NCBI GenBank assembly: GCA_964521025.1
Contig: CAZFPK010000027.1
Span: 1-39,195 of the forward strand
Source: DRTC01 sp964521025
GTDB lineage: Bacteria; Cloacimonadota; Cloacimonadia; Cloacimonadales; TCS61
Direction: 5' to 3'
Length of the DNA: 39,195 nt
The position numbers and the translations under genes are program-made. The notes under the pieces were generated by a model that did no database searches, was not told the origin of the DNA, and was given only the letters and a program-made list of their open reading frames with translations. The stretch's first letter is position 1, and every line of letters begins with the position of its first letter. Below are positions 31,757 through 39,195 of the stretch, in pieces.

Positions 31757-32869
31757 TTGAAAATTGCTTTTTTAGGACCTGCTTACCCGATCCGGGGCGG
31801 CATCGCTCAATTTATTGCTATCCTCGCTGAAAAATTATCGAAAAAAAGAAACCAGGTCAGGATCTTCTCGTTCAAAAAACAATACCCAAAATTCCTTTTC
31901 CCGGGTAAAGAACAACTCGATAAAAGTGAAAAAACCATTTCCATCGAAATCCAGCCTGTTCTAACTCCTTATAATCCAATGACCTGGATTCCAACATTCC
32001 TCAAGATAAAAAACTGGAAACCGGGCATTCTTATTCTCAAATACTGGATCCCGTTTTTCGCTCCGGCTTTCGGTTGCGTGATCTTCCTTCTGAAACTTTT
32101 TACTAAAACCAGAGTTATTTACCTGATCGATAATATCGAATTTCACGAGAAATGGATCCTGGGAAATTTCCTGACCAAATTCGCTTTGAGAAAAGCCGAT
32201 AAACTTATTACTCTTTCCGATTCCGTATTCAACGATGCTAAGAGGTTGTTCCCAAAAAAGAATATTGTTTCAGGTTTTCATCCGCCTTATTCCTGTTACA
32301 ATTTCCAAAAATATGATAAACAGAAAGCAAAAGGAGAATTGAAATTAGAGGAGAATACTGTCATTCTTTTCTTCGGATACATCAAACCATACAAAGGTCT
32401 GGATATTCTATTGGAAGCATTTCCATTGATCTTAAAAGCGATCCCAAATTCACATTTATTGATTGTCGGAGAAATTTACGGAAGCGCGGAGAAATATGAT
32501 GAGTTGATCAGAAAAAATGATCTTCTGAAAGACATTACTTTTGTACGGGATTTTGTTGCAGACGGGGAAATAGAAAAATACTTCAAAGCTGCTGATGTTC
32601 TTGCTTTACCTTATAAACAGGCGACCCAGAGCGGAGTTGCGCAAATCGGTTATGATTTCGGTTTGGGAGCGGTTGCTACTCCGACGGGCGGACTTCCGGA
32701 AATGGTCATTCATCAGAAAACGGGGATTGTTGCTAAATCTACTTCTTGCGAAGATTTTGCAGAAGCGATCATCGATTATTTTGAACTGGATAAAGTAAAA
32801 TTAGAAAAAAGTATAAAAAAAGAAAATAAAAAATATTCCTGGGATGGTTTTGCGGAATTAATTCATTAG
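31757..32869 (+). CDS. Glycosyltransferase family 4
   Basis: This 370-residue GT-B sugar transferase, probably acting on LPS core, O-antigen or capsule precursors at the cytoplasmic membrane face, begins MKIAFLGPAYPIRGGIAQFI, the donor-independent N-domain with the GG-I loop. The C-domain has FFGYIKPYKGLDILLEAF near residue 205 (phosphate-binding loop region), ADVLALPYKQATQSGVAQIG near 280 and GGLPEMVIHQKTGIVAKS near 312, where the usual E-x7-E site is found in modified form. The start is TTG at 31757, with AAGGA 6 bp upstream; an overlapping ATG at 31752 is followed by an early stop. It probably forms an operon with the GT9 gene upstream. Confidence 0.92.
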   Translation: MKIAFLGPAYPIRGGIAQFIAILAEKLSKKRNQVRIFSFKKQYPKFLFPGKEQLDKSEKTISIEIQPVLTPYNPMTWIPTFLKIKNWKPGILILKYWIPFFAPAFGCVIFLLKLFTKTRVIYLIDNIEFHEKWILGNFLTKFALRKADKLITLSDSVFNDAKRLFPKKNIVSGFHPPYSCYNFQKYDKQKAKGELKLEENTVILFFGYIKPYKGLDILLEAFPLILKAIPNSHLLIVGEIYGSAEKYDELIRKNDLLKDITFVRDFVADGEIEKYFKAADVLALPYKQATQSGVAQIGYDFGLGAVATPTGGLPEMVIHQKTGIVAKSTSCEDFAEAIIDYFELDKVKLEKSIKKENKKYSWDGFAELIH

Positions 32870-32887
32870 AACCAGATCAGTAACTTC

Positions 32888-32932
32888 CTACCCTTTAATC
32901 GTCCTGATCGGGCAGACTTCCTGGTTGCTTCT
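32888..32932 (-). pseudogene. Remnant of a ferredoxin gene 3' end
   Basis: On the minus strand this reads NQEVCPIRTIKG-stop, closely like the end NCQEICPIGAIKG of the complete ferredoxin at 33670-33855. Most bases also match, including TCTGCCCGATC. No upstream ferredoxin sequence remains before the mazF gene, so this is a tail fragment, probably left by a duplication around the inserted mazEF module. Confidence 0.6.
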
Positions 32933-32939
32933 GAACAAA

Positions 32940-33299
32940 TTAGAAATCTATTTTTTTCGGTTCAAGTACAAGCCGGATTCCATCAAGAATTTGTTCAAGC
33001 CTTTTACTTGAAACCGAACCGATTTTTTCTACCAGGCAACTCTTATCAATTGTAAAAATCTGGGACACATTAACTACACATTTTTTAGATAAATTTGCTT
33101 CACCTTTTTTTAGGCTAACATTTCCCGGAGCATCTGCTCTTCGTAAATTTGATGTTATCAGGCAAACAACAATTGTATTTATCCTGCTATTATTGAAAAT
33201 GTCATTTTGTACTATTACATGTGGATGAAGATATGCAGGTTCTGAACCGATTGGTTCTCCTAAATCAATCCAGAAAACATCTCCCTGTTCGATTACCAT
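32940..33299 (-). CDS. mazF: MazF/PemK-type mRNA interferase toxin
   Basis: This 119-residue endoribonuclease toxin has the typical start (QGDVFWIDLGEPIGSEPAYL), a HPHVIVQND strand in place of the usual RP-x-hydrophobic core, CLITSNLRRA (catalytic T/S region) and VVNVSQIFTIDKSCL. It cuts single-stranded mRNA at short motifs. It overlaps the antitoxin gene by 7 bp. The frame is complete, making this the only fully intact toxin-antitoxin pair of its type in the window. It sits between a ferredoxin tail fragment and the complete ferredoxin, which suggests insertion next to the ferredoxin gene. Confidence 0.92.
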   Translation of the reverse strand: MVIEQGDVFWIDLGEPIGSEPAYLHPHVIVQNDIFNNSRINTIVVCLITSNLRRADAPGNVSLKKGEANLSKKCVVNVSQIFTIDKSCLVEKIGSVSSKRLEQILDGIRLVLEPKKIDF

Positions 33300-33547
33300 T
33301 TTTCATTCGCCACAGATCGTTGCTTTTTTTTTATTTTATTTAGTATTTCACTCTCTTCCCGAGAAGGTTGATCTTTATATACTTTATTGAGTTTATCAAA
33401 CATTTTTTTGTTTTGATAACGTTGAATAAACTCTTTTAAGGCTCTAGAAAACAAAGCACTTCTGGTAGTTTTTTGTTCTTTAACGAGGTCTTCGATTTGA
33501 TTAAAAAGTGGTTCCTGCAAGGAAACAGCGGTTTTGATTATTGCCAT
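33293..33547 (-). CDS. Ribbon-helix-helix antitoxin for MazF
   Basis: This 84-residue protein has an N-terminal RHH domain (IIKTAVSLQEPLFNQIEDLV then TTRSALFSRALKEFIQR) that should bind the operator as a dimer. A charged C-terminal tail should bind MazF. It overlaps mazF by 7 bp. GGAGG lies just before the ATG, and an inverted repeat 17 bp upstream is a good operator candidate. It is of the CopG/RHH type rather than the AbrB-type MazE of E. coli. Confidence 0.88.
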   Translation of the reverse strand: MAIIKTAVSLQEPLFNQIEDLVKEQKTTRSALFSRALKEFIQRYQNKKMFDKLNKVYKDQPSREESEILNKIKKKQRSVANEKW

Positions 33548-33563
33548 TTATACCTCCAATTTT

Positions 33564-33592
33564 TTATACTCATATTATTACAAAAAGTATAA
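33564..33592. promoter_or_regulatory. Inverted repeat upstream of the mazEF operon, probable operator
   Basis: TTATACT at 33564-33570 and AGTATAA at 33586-33592 are perfect 7-bp arms separated by 15 bp, close to the antitoxin start. Autorepression by the RHH antitoxin is the expected use. Confidence 0.5.
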
Positions 33593-33669
33593 CTCAATTT
33601 TGGAGTTTAACAAAAATTTATTAATATAATTTGAAAAAATCTTAAAGCAGTATTATTTAGTGCAATCCT

Positions 33670-33855
33670 CTATCCTTTGATCGCTCCGATCGGGCAGATT
33701 TCCTGACAATTTCCGCAATCTATACAAGCTTCCGTGATCACAAATTGTTCATCACCTTCGATGATGGCATTGACCGGGCATACATCGACGCACATCGCAC
33801 AATTAACACATTCCGAAGTAATGATAAAAGTCAAATCTCGATCTCCTTCATTCAC
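33670..33855 (-). CDS. Ferredoxin with two 4Fe-4S clusters
   Basis: This 61-residue small electron carrier has two classic motifs: C-x2-C-x2-C-x3-CP in ECVNCAMCVDVCPVNAI and again in ACIDCGNCQEICPIGAI. Bacterial-type 2[4Fe-4S] ferredoxins serve as low-potential donors in anaerobes. The N-terminal 12 residues are atypical, and the true start may be downstream or at this ATG with GAAGGAG just before it. It follows frr on the same strand. A tail fragment of a related gene lies at 32888-32932. Confidence 0.93.
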   Translation of the reverse strand: MNEGDRDLTFIITSECVNCAMCVDVCPVNAIIEGDEQFVITEACIDCGNCQEICPIGAIKG

Positions 33856-33873
33856 CAGTCCGAATTAAATTCC

Positions 33874-33905
33874 CATTTTTCAAGAGAGGGGCCAGGGGTG
33901 AGTCA
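33874..33905. repeat. CTCACCCC-family repeat at the frr stop
   Basis: On the minus strand this reads TGACTCACCCCTGGCCCCTC then TCTTGAAAA, where TGA is the stop codon of frr. It resembles the repeat at the stop of the corrinoid gene (15124-15176). Confidence 0.5.
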
Positions 33906-34457
33906 AACTTCCATTATTTCAGATTCTTTCGCTTTGATTGCTTCGGAGATCTTATCGATCCAACTATCTGTCGATTCCTGGATTTCTTTTAACAGTTTTT
34001 TCTGATCATCTTCGCTGATCTCGCTGTTTTTTTCCATCTTCTTTGTCGACTCATTACCTTTCCTGCGAATGTTCCTGATCTCGATTTTGGCATCTTCCGC
34101 TGTTTTTTTAACTTGCCGGACAATTTCCTTCCTCGTTTCCTCGGTCAAGGGTTGAAAGGGAAGACGAACAACATTTCCGTCATTTTCCGGGGTAACTCCA
34201 ATATTGGATGCTAAAATCGCTTTTTCAATATTGTCCAGGGATGTTTTATCCCAGGGTTGAACAACGATCAGTCGCGGTTCGGGAATTGTAATATTGCAAA
34301 GCTGCTTTATCGGAGTAAGTTGACCATAATAGTCGATCTTTATATCATCGAGAGCAGAAGCATTGGCACGACCGGTCCTGGTTTTGGAAAATTGATGTAA
34401 TAAAGAATTAAAAGCATCTTCCATTTTGGATTCGATTTCGAGTAATAGTTCTTCCAT
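33903..34457 (-). CDS. frr: Ribosome recycling factor
   Basis: This 184-residue protein splits the post-termination ribosome together with EF-G. It has the family core KTRTGRANASALDDIKIDYYG near residue 26, PIKQLCNITIPEPRLIVVQPWD near 52, and the helix-bundle motif VRQVKKTAEDAKIEIRNIRR near 117. Length is exactly as usual. It is the last translation gene in the rpsB-tsf-pyrH-frr order common to most bacteria. A repeat-rich 108-bp gap separates it from pyrH, and its stop codon lies in a palindromic repeat. Confidence 0.97.
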   Translation of the reverse strand: MEELLLEIESKMEDAFNSLLHQFSKTRTGRANASALDDIKIDYYGQLTPIKQLCNITIPEPRLIVVQPWDKTSLDNIEKAILASNIGVTPENDGNVVRLPFQPLTEETRKEIVRQVKKTAEDAKIEIRNIRRKGNESTKKMEKNSEISEDDQKKLLKEIQESTDSWIDKISEAIKAKESEIMEV

Positions 34458-34469
34458 CTTTACTCCTTT

Positions 34470-34554
34470 TTACCTCACTCCTAACCCTTCTCCCGAGAAA
34501 AGAGAGAAGTTTAGGAATTGAGTTTCGGTGTATTTCAGTGATTTTCAGTGTTTA
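34470..34554. repeat. Two dispersed repeats between pyrH and frr
   Basis: 34470-34510 is a CTCACTCC/CTTCTCCC-type imperfect palindrome with AGAGAGAAG. 34523-34554 is a GGTGTATTTCAGTG-type repeat. Both have relatives elsewhere in the window. They lie inside the operon. Confidence 0.5.
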
Positions 34555-34565
34555 ATTCTTACACC

Positions 34566-35294
34566 TTACCCGTGCACAAAAGTTCCGATCTCTTTTTTCA
34601 AGATCGCTTCTTTGAGGTTGCCTTTTTTTGTGATATTGAAAACTTTGATCGGCATATTATATTCTCTCGCTAAAGAGAATGAGGTCATATCCATTACTCT
34701 TAATTTCTTTGTTAGAACCTCATCAAAAGTAACATCATTGATGAATTCCGCATTTTTATTTTTTATCGGATCGGCTGTAAATACACCATCGACTTTTGTT
34801 CCCTTGAAAACAATATCGGCATTTAGTTCGATTGCTCGTAAAACCGCAGCCGTGTCTGTTGTGAAGAACGGGTTTCCGGTACCAGCACAAAAAAGACAGA
34901 TTTTTCCTTCATTAAAAGAAGTATTTGCTCTTTTGGGAGTATAAAATTTTGCAACTTTATCTACTTGGATAGCAGAGAAGATCTCGGTCAGATAATTCTT
35001 TTTATTCAAGAAGCCGCTCAGTATCAATGCATTCTGGATGGTTGCCAGCATACCGATGTTATCCGCAGCAAACCTGTCAAGATTGTTTCCAACTTCGGAT
35101 GCACCACGGAAAAAATTTCCTCCCCCGATCACAATGCCGATGCTATACCCGAGTTTCTTTACGGCGATGATTTCGTCAGTTAATTCATATATAGTTTTAA
35201 TATCTATGCCGAAACCTTTTTTGCCGGCAAGGATTTCACCACTCAACTTCAAAATTATTTTGTGGATTTTTTCAGGTTTATAATTTCTAATCAT
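34566..35294 (-). CDS. pyrH: UMP kinase
   Basis: This hexameric kinase of about 242 residues makes UDP from UMP in pyrimidine nucleotide synthesis. It has the amino-acid-kinase start IILKLSGEILAGKKGFGID near residue 11, GIVIGGGNFFRG near 49, the UMP-binding TGNPFFTTDTAAVLRAIE near 128, and KGTKVDGVFTADP near 156. I chose ATG at 35294, 1 bp after the tsf stop and preceded by GGGAAA; an upstream extension to 35321 would need a TTG inside tsf. It lies in the usual order after tsf. Confidence 0.97.
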   Translation of the reverse strand: MIRNYKPEKIHKIILKLSGEILAGKKGFGIDIKTIYELTDEIIAVKKLGYSIGIVIGGGNFFRGASEVGNNLDRFAADNIGMLATIQNALILSGFLNKKNYLTEIFSAIQVDKVAKFYTPKRANTSFNEGKICLFCAGTGNPFFTTDTAAVLRAIELNADIVFKGTKVDGVFTADPIKNKNAEFINDVTFDEVLTKKLRVMDMTSFSLAREYNMPIKVFNITKKGNLKEAILKKEIGTFVHG

Positions 35295-35295
35295 T

Positions 35296-35889
35296 TTAGT
35301 TTCCCAAACTATACCTGACAAATCTCGCTATTTTTATATTCTCTCCGAGAGCCATAATTGCTTCGTTTATAAGTTCTTTTATTGTTTTCTCATGGTCTTT
35401 GATAAATTCCTGATCCAGTAAACAATTTTCTTTTTTGAATTTAGCGATCTGTCCGTCCACGATCCTGTCCACGATCTTTTCCGATTTTCCTTCGTTCAGG
35501 GCTTTATTTCTGAAAATCTCTCTTTCTGATGCAATAATTTGCGGATCGAGTTCATCTTCTGAAATTGCCAGCGGATTGGAAGCAGCTATGTGCATTGCTA
35601 TATCTTTGCAGAGGTTTTCAAATTTTTCATTTTTAGCGACAAAATCAGTCTCACAATTCAGTTCTGCCATGACTCCGATTTTTCCATTCATATGTATATA
35701 AGAATAAATTCTACCTTCTTTTGTTTCACGGTCTGCTTTTTTTTCTGCTTTGCTGATCCCTTTTTCCCTTAAATATTTAATGGCAGCTTCCATATCTCCG
35801 TTTGTTTTTATGAGAGCTTTTTTACAGTCCATCATTCCTGCGTTTGTTTTAGCACGAAGTTCCATTACAGTTTTTGCTGGAATACTCAT
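35296..35889 (-). CDS. tsf: Elongation factor Ts
   Basis: This 197-residue guanine-nucleotide exchange factor recycles EF-Tu. The N-terminal UBA-like domain has VMELRAKTNAGMMDCKKALI near residue 8. The core has GVMAELNCETDFVAKNEKF near 74, the region that inserts into EF-Tu. It is short compared with E. coli (283) but typical of the one-repeat forms in many bacteria. It starts at an ATG overlapping the rpsB stop (TAATG). Confidence 0.97.
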   Translation of the reverse strand: MSIPAKTVMELRAKTNAGMMDCKKALIKTNGDMEAAIKYLREKGISKAEKKADRETKEGRIYSYIHMNGKIGVMAELNCETDFVAKNEKFENLCKDIAMHIAASNPLAISEDELDPQIIASEREIFRNKALNEGKSEKIVDRIVDGQIAKFKKENCLLDQEFIKDHEKTIKELINEAIMALGENIKIARFVRYSLGN

Positions 35890-36836
35890 TATTTTTCTCC
35901 TGACTTTTTAGACTTTTTTTCGGATTTTTTTATGTTATTATCAGAAACTTCTTTTTTTTCTTTACTCTTTTCCGAAGATTTCTTTTCTGCTGTTTTACTT
36001 TTTGAAACTTTCTTCTTAGCATCCTGCTTTTTCGTCTTCTTTTCTTCTTTTAAATGCTTTTCCTTTGCTTTCGATTCTTTTTCAGTTTCGATTTTTCCCG
36101 GTTGGGATTCTTCCTCACCAATATCTGCAGGAGTCAGATCAGCTCCTTCCAGCAGGGACTGACGACCGTCGATGACGGCATTTGCCATAATATCGGCCAT
36201 CAGATGGATGGCTCTGATCGCATCGTCATTTGCCGGAATGACATAATCGACCATGTCCGGATCACTATTCGTATCTACCATGGCAACGATCGGTATCCCG
36301 AGTTTGCGAGCTTCGTTGACCGCGATATTTTCCTTGATGATATCGACCACAAAAACAGCACCTGGAAGTTTATCCATTTCCCTGATCCCGCCCAGGGCAT
36401 CATTGATCTTATCATAAATTCTTTTCATTTTTGTTGCTTCCAATTTTGTGAAGCTGTTCAAAGTTCCGTCTTCTTCGATCTGTTCGTAATAATCCAGTTT
36501 TTCTATTCTGCGGCGAATAGTCTGCATATTGGTCAGCAATCCGCCGTACCAGCGGTTATTGACATAAAAAGCGCCGGATTTTTTAGCAGCTTGTTCGACG
36601 GCTTCTTTAGCTTGCTTTTTTGTTCCCACGAACAGAATAGTTTCTCCTTTACCTACCCGCTCTTTGATGAACATATAAGCATCGTTTACTGCATCTAGAG
36701 TTTGTTTCAAATCCAGGATATGGATCCCATTCCTTTTAATAAAAATGTACTTATCCATTTTGGGATTCCATTTATGGGTTTGATGACCGAAGTGAACTCC
36801 GCTTTCGAGCAGTTCTTTCATACTGACAACCGACAT
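35889..36836 (-). CDS. rpsB: 30S ribosomal protein S2 with a long charged C-terminal tail
   Basis: This small-subunit protein of about 315 residues contains VSMKELLESGVHFGHQTHKW near the start, FVGTKKQAKEAVEQAAKKSG near residue 65, RWYGGLLTNMQTI near 94 and the conserved IPIVAMVDTNSDPDMVDYVI near 190. I chose ATG at 36836, preceded by AAAGGAG; a longer frame to 36923 lacks a site. About 75 residues after the S2 core are almost only Lys, Glu and Ser (for example KEKHLKEEKKTKKQDAKKKV), longer than in typical S2. The tail may bind rRNA or be disordered. Its stop overlaps the tsf start. Confidence 0.97.
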   Translation of the reverse strand: MSVVSMKELLESGVHFGHQTHKWNPKMDKYIFIKRNGIHILDLKQTLDAVNDAYMFIKERVGKGETILFVGTKKQAKEAVEQAAKKSGAFYVNNRWYGGLLTNMQTIRRRIEKLDYYEQIEEDGTLNSFTKLEATKMKRIYDKINDALGGIREMDKLPGAVFVVDIIKENIAVNEARKLGIPIVAMVDTNSDPDMVDYVIPANDDAIRAIHLMADIMANAVIDGRQSLLEGADLTPADIGEEESQPGKIETEKESKAKEKHLKEEKKTKKQDAKKKVSKSKTAEKKSSEKSKEKKEVSDNNIKKSEKKSKKSGEK

Positions 36837-37109
36837 TTGTAATTCTCCTTTTTCTACGGTTTTTTTCTGTTTGGAAATTACCTGCAATACAATCCCGAAA
36901 GCTTCCGGAACACCGCTTTGCAAATTTCCAGACAGTTTATTTTTTAATATATTAGAATCCGAATAATCTCCCCGTTAATTTCAAAAAGTCCTTATAACTC
37001 CTTTTGCAAAAAGGAGACTCCCCATTCATAAGGGGAGATTTAGAGGGATTTTGAATCTAATGTGATTTTTCTTTATAAATATTTTCCCGGGTTCGGAAAA
37101 ATTTCTGAA
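36837..37109. other. Repeat-rich gap between rpsI and rpsB
   Basis: It holds two hairpins at about 37000-37052: CTCCTTTT-GCA-AAAAGGAG, and CTCCCC-ATTCATAA-GGGGAG, the latter of the CTCACCCC/GGGG repeat type. They could end the rplM-rpsI transcript. The rpsB promoter should lie downstream of them, but I cannot place it. Confidence 0.45.
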
Positions 37110-37496
37110 CTACCTCTTTGAGAATTGGAACCTTTTTCTTGCTTTCGGTCTTCCGGGTTTCTTTCGTTCAACTTCTCTCGGATCCCGGGTTAGAAGCCGG
37201 TTCTTTTTCAGGATCGGTCTGAGTTCCGAATCATATTTGAGCAGAGCTCGAGCGATTCCCAAACGCATTGCTCCGGCTTGACCTGTTAATCCTCCACCCG
37301 TGATCTTCACATTGACATCTAATTTCCCGGAAATATTTACCAGTTTGAGAGGTTGTTCTACGACCATTTCGAGAGTTTCTCTCTGCAGGTATTCTTTCAT
37401 CGGTCTGTTATTAATTATTCTTTTACCGGTTCCCGGTGTCAAACGAACACGGGCTATAGATTCTTTTCTTCTGCCGACAGCATCGAAATATTGCAT
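37110..37496 (-). CDS. rpsI: 30S ribosomal protein S9
   Basis: This 128-residue small-subunit protein has the conserved start FDAVGRRKESIARVRLTPGT, GGGLTGQAGAMRLGIARAL near residue 67, and the invariant basic tail KKPGRPKARKRFQFSKR, whose final Lys-Arg reaches the P-site tRNA. Its ATG overlaps the last base of the rplM stop, so the pair are coupled as in most bacteria. Confidence 0.98.
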   Translation of the reverse strand: MQYFDAVGRRKESIARVRLTPGTGKRIINNRPMKEYLQRETLEMVVEQPLKLVNISGKLDVNVKITGGGLTGQAGAMRLGIARALLKYDSELRPILKKNRLLTRDPREVERKKPGRPKARKRFQFSKR

Positions 37497-37945
37497 TATT
37501 TATCCCCTTGATTTGAAAACGATATAACTCGAGGAGATTGCGCCTGGTGAGGATGTGATCCTCCGGTATAAATACGCAGTTTCCGGATCAATTTCCTTCC
37601 CAAAGCATTTTTGGGAAGCATTCCCGTTACCGCATGCTTGATAATCTCCTCCGGTTTTTCCTGTAACATTCTCTTGTATGGTATTTTTTTCAGACCGCCC
37701 GGGTATCCGCTGTATCTCCGGTATTCTTTCTGCATTTCTTTATTACCTGTTAGTCTAACCTTTTCGGCATTCACGACAACTACATGATCGCCGGTATCCA
37801 GGTGCGGACTGAAATAGGGTTTGTTTTTTCCTCTTAAAAGATTGGCAATTCCGGTTGCCAATCTTCCCAGAACCTGATCTTCAGCATCAACAAGATACCA
37901 ATCCTGCTTGATCTGATCAGCGTTTGGCGTCGATGTTCTCATCAT
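37496..37945 (-). CDS. rplM: 50S ribosomal protein L13
   Basis: This large-subunit protein of 149 residues has WYLVDAEDQVLGRLATGIAN near residue 16, GDHVVVVNAEKVRLTGNK near 52, RYSGYPGG near 76 and VTGMLPKNALGRKLIRKLRI near 106. The ATG at 37945 has AAGGAG upstream. It is first of the rplM-rpsI pair. A TTGACA (complement at 38008-38013) upstream is a possible -35 element, but the -10 is weak. Confidence 0.98.
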   Translation of the reverse strand: MMRTSTPNADQIKQDWYLVDAEDQVLGRLATGIANLLRGKNKPYFSPHLDTGDHVVVVNAEKVRLTGNKEMQKEYRRYSGYPGGLKKIPYKRMLQEKPEEIIKHAVTGMLPKNALGRKLIRKLRIYTGGSHPHQAQSPRVISFSNQGDK

Positions 37946-38007
37946 TTCTCCTTAAAAAAATTCATATTATGATCGAGACCGGACAAATTTTTATGAGAGG
38001 GATATGC

Positions 38008-38013
38008 TGTCAA
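38008..38013 (-). promoter_or_regulatory. Possible -35 box for rplM-rpsI
   Basis: TTGACA on the minus strand, 63 bp upstream of rplM. At the expected distance the -10 is poor (AAATTT or CATAAA), so the site is tentative. Confidence 0.3.
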
Positions 38014-38181
38014 GCATTATGAATTCCGGTTAGATAGCCGAAATAAAGCACAAAATTCAACTAATGAAAAAAATCACTCTTTCCATTTTTTATTAATGGA
38101 ATGAAAATTATTTTAAGAATAAAAGTTGCGGAATAATCGATAAATATTATTTTGGAATTTGTAAAAAAAATCGGAGGTTAG

Positions 38182-38985
38182 ATGAAAAAATCGACCAAGC
38201 AGATAAACCTGGAAAATAAGATCAGGAAAAGACTTTCCGGGAAAGCGTTAAAGGTTGCAGAATATATTTTCAATGATAAAGAGATCCAGGCATTTCACGA
38301 TCAAGCGAATATCGTTTCCATAAAAAGACTCGGGTTTAATGACCATGGTCCTGTGCACATGCGAAAATCTGCACTGAATTCTCTTGTTATGTTCGAGTTA
38401 TTGGAAAAAGCCGGGATAAAATTCAACCTGCAAAAAGAAGGAACAGGAACGAGCGAAGACAGTAAAATCGCAGTTCTGATCGCATCGTTACTGCACGACC
38501 TGGGCATGACCGTAACCAGGAAAAACCATGAATTTCTGAGCGTGCAGCTGGCAGCTCCCATTATCGAGCGCATATTGAACAAATTCTATGCAGACGACCT
38601 TATGAAAAGAGTTATTCTGCGTTCCCTCATCATCGAATGCATTTTCGGACACATGGCAACCCAGCCGATAAACTCCCTCGAAGCCGGACTCGTGCTGATC
38701 GGGGATGGTTGCGATATGGAAAAGGGCAGAGCAAGAATTACAACATTATTGATAAATAAACCGAGAGTAGGCGATATACACAAATATTCATCACGGGAAA
38801 TACAGAAGGTGAAGATAATTCCCGGAGAAAAGAAACCGATAAGGATCATTGCCGAGATGCACCAGTCCGTTGGCTTTTTCCAGATCGAAGAAGTGCTGTT
38901 CCCGAAAATTGCTTCCAGCCCGGTTAAACCATACATCGAACTTTATGCGGGAGTTAGGGGAGAGGAGATGTTGAAGTATCTTTAA
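38182..38985 (+). CDS. HD-domain phosphohydrolase-like protein
   Basis: This cytoplasmic protein of 267 residues has the HD-superfamily metal ligands in order: H near residue 56-59 in NDHGPVHMRKSALNSLVMF, HD in IASLLHDLGMTVTRKNHEF near 104, a later His in HMATQPINSLEAGL near 158, and Asp in IGDGCDMEKGRARI near 176. HD enzymes hydrolyse phosphate esters of nucleotides or signalling molecules; the substrate here cannot be read from sequence. GGAGG precedes the ATG. It stands alone, divergent from rplM. Confidence 0.85.
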   Translation: MKKSTKQINLENKIRKRLSGKALKVAEYIFNDKEIQAFHDQANIVSIKRLGFNDHGPVHMRKSALNSLVMFELLEKAGIKFNLQKEGTGTSEDSKIAVLIASLLHDLGMTVTRKNHEFLSVQLAAPIIERILNKFYADDLMKRVILRSLIIECIFGHMATQPINSLEAGLVLIGDGCDMEKGRARITTLLINKPRVGDIHKYSSREIQKVKIIPGEKKPIRIIAEMHQSVGFFQIEEVLFPKIASSPVKPYIELYAGVRGEEMLKYL

Positions 38986-39195
38986 TCTTTAGATATCTTC
39001 TTAGCATCTGCAAAAGAATCTAAATTTTTTTATAATTTTCCATCTAATCGACGACATAAATAACTCAAGTTTCACAGTTTTTAAAACAGCATGATATCTG
39101 AATAAAGGAATCTGAAAATGATCCATAAATCTAGTATAATTTACTAATCTTTCCGACACCTAAGTCCTTATAAAATAAGGGATGATTTATAGCAA
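38986..39195. other. Right-edge intergenic region
   Basis: No ORF of note reaches the window edge. The only structure seen is a small hairpin (CCTTAT-AAA-ATAAGG) near 39165-39179. Confidence 0.4.

Noticed and set aside
37946..38181. tRNA or other structured RNA upstream of rplM
   Set aside because: No cloverleaf or T-loop consensus could be found; only short inverted repeats and a possible -35 box are visible.

Overview
The window is 39.2 kb of AT-rich bacterial DNA dominated by housekeeping genes: alaS, glyQ, rplM-rpsI and rpsB-tsf-pyrH-frr. They are mixed with envelope glycosyltransferases, a heterodimeric ABC exporter, a corrinoid methyltransferase cluster, a type IIG restriction-modification protein and an unusual number of toxin-antitoxin (TA) modules. 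Heptosyltransferase-like GT9 proteins point to a Gram-negative cell with LPS-like glycans. Corrinoid methyltransferases and a ferredoxin suggest an anaerobe. Gene content, AT-richness and dispersed palindromes would fit an uncultured lineage such as Cloacimonadota, but this is inference; no rRNA marker is present.

Layout. 0-4.2 kb: partial ORF at the left edge, a GT9 glycosyltransferase and alaS. 4.3-7.8 kb: a defence-like block with a RloC/PrrC-like ATPase coupled to a UPF0175 gene that has been split by a 223-bp MITE, then a HigBA-type module whose toxin carries an in-frame stop. 8.0-12.2 kb: two ABC half-transporters that look like one heterodimer, separated by a 25-bp palindromic operator candidate. 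12.3-14.0 kb: cstA, split by one TGA at an expected Trp. 14.2-20.0 kb: a homocysteine methyltransferase, a corrinoid protein, a MetH-type activation protein and an MttB-family methyltransferase, together a split corrinoid methionine-forming system. This cluster is interrupted by a small + strand island with two secreted orphan proteins and a second MITE (309 bp, nearly palindromic). 20.2-26.5 kb: DUF3667 membrane protein, type IIG RM enzyme, glyQ without glyS, a HicB-like ORF, and vapC with a frameshifted vapB. 26.7-32.9 kb (+ strand): M3 peptidase, a mazEF-like module with the toxin frameshifted at an A8 run, a PHP phosphoesterase, a membrane protein, and GT9 and GT4 glycosyltransferases. 32.9-38.0 kb (- strand): an intact mazEF, a ferredoxin, and the two translation operons. 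38.2-39.0 kb: an HD-domain protein.

Three themes stand out. First, both MITE copies have the same ends and perfect 8-bp target duplications; one insertion rewires the UPF0175/RloC-like operon. Second, several families of short palindromes are spread through the window. One repeatedly contains the stop codon of the preceding gene, and other repeats sit in frame inside coding genes including alaS. Third, TA modules are common and mostly damaged: four of the five recognisable toxin/antitoxin loci carry a stop, a frameshift or an insertion. Some single-base lesions could be assembly errors and need read-level checking.
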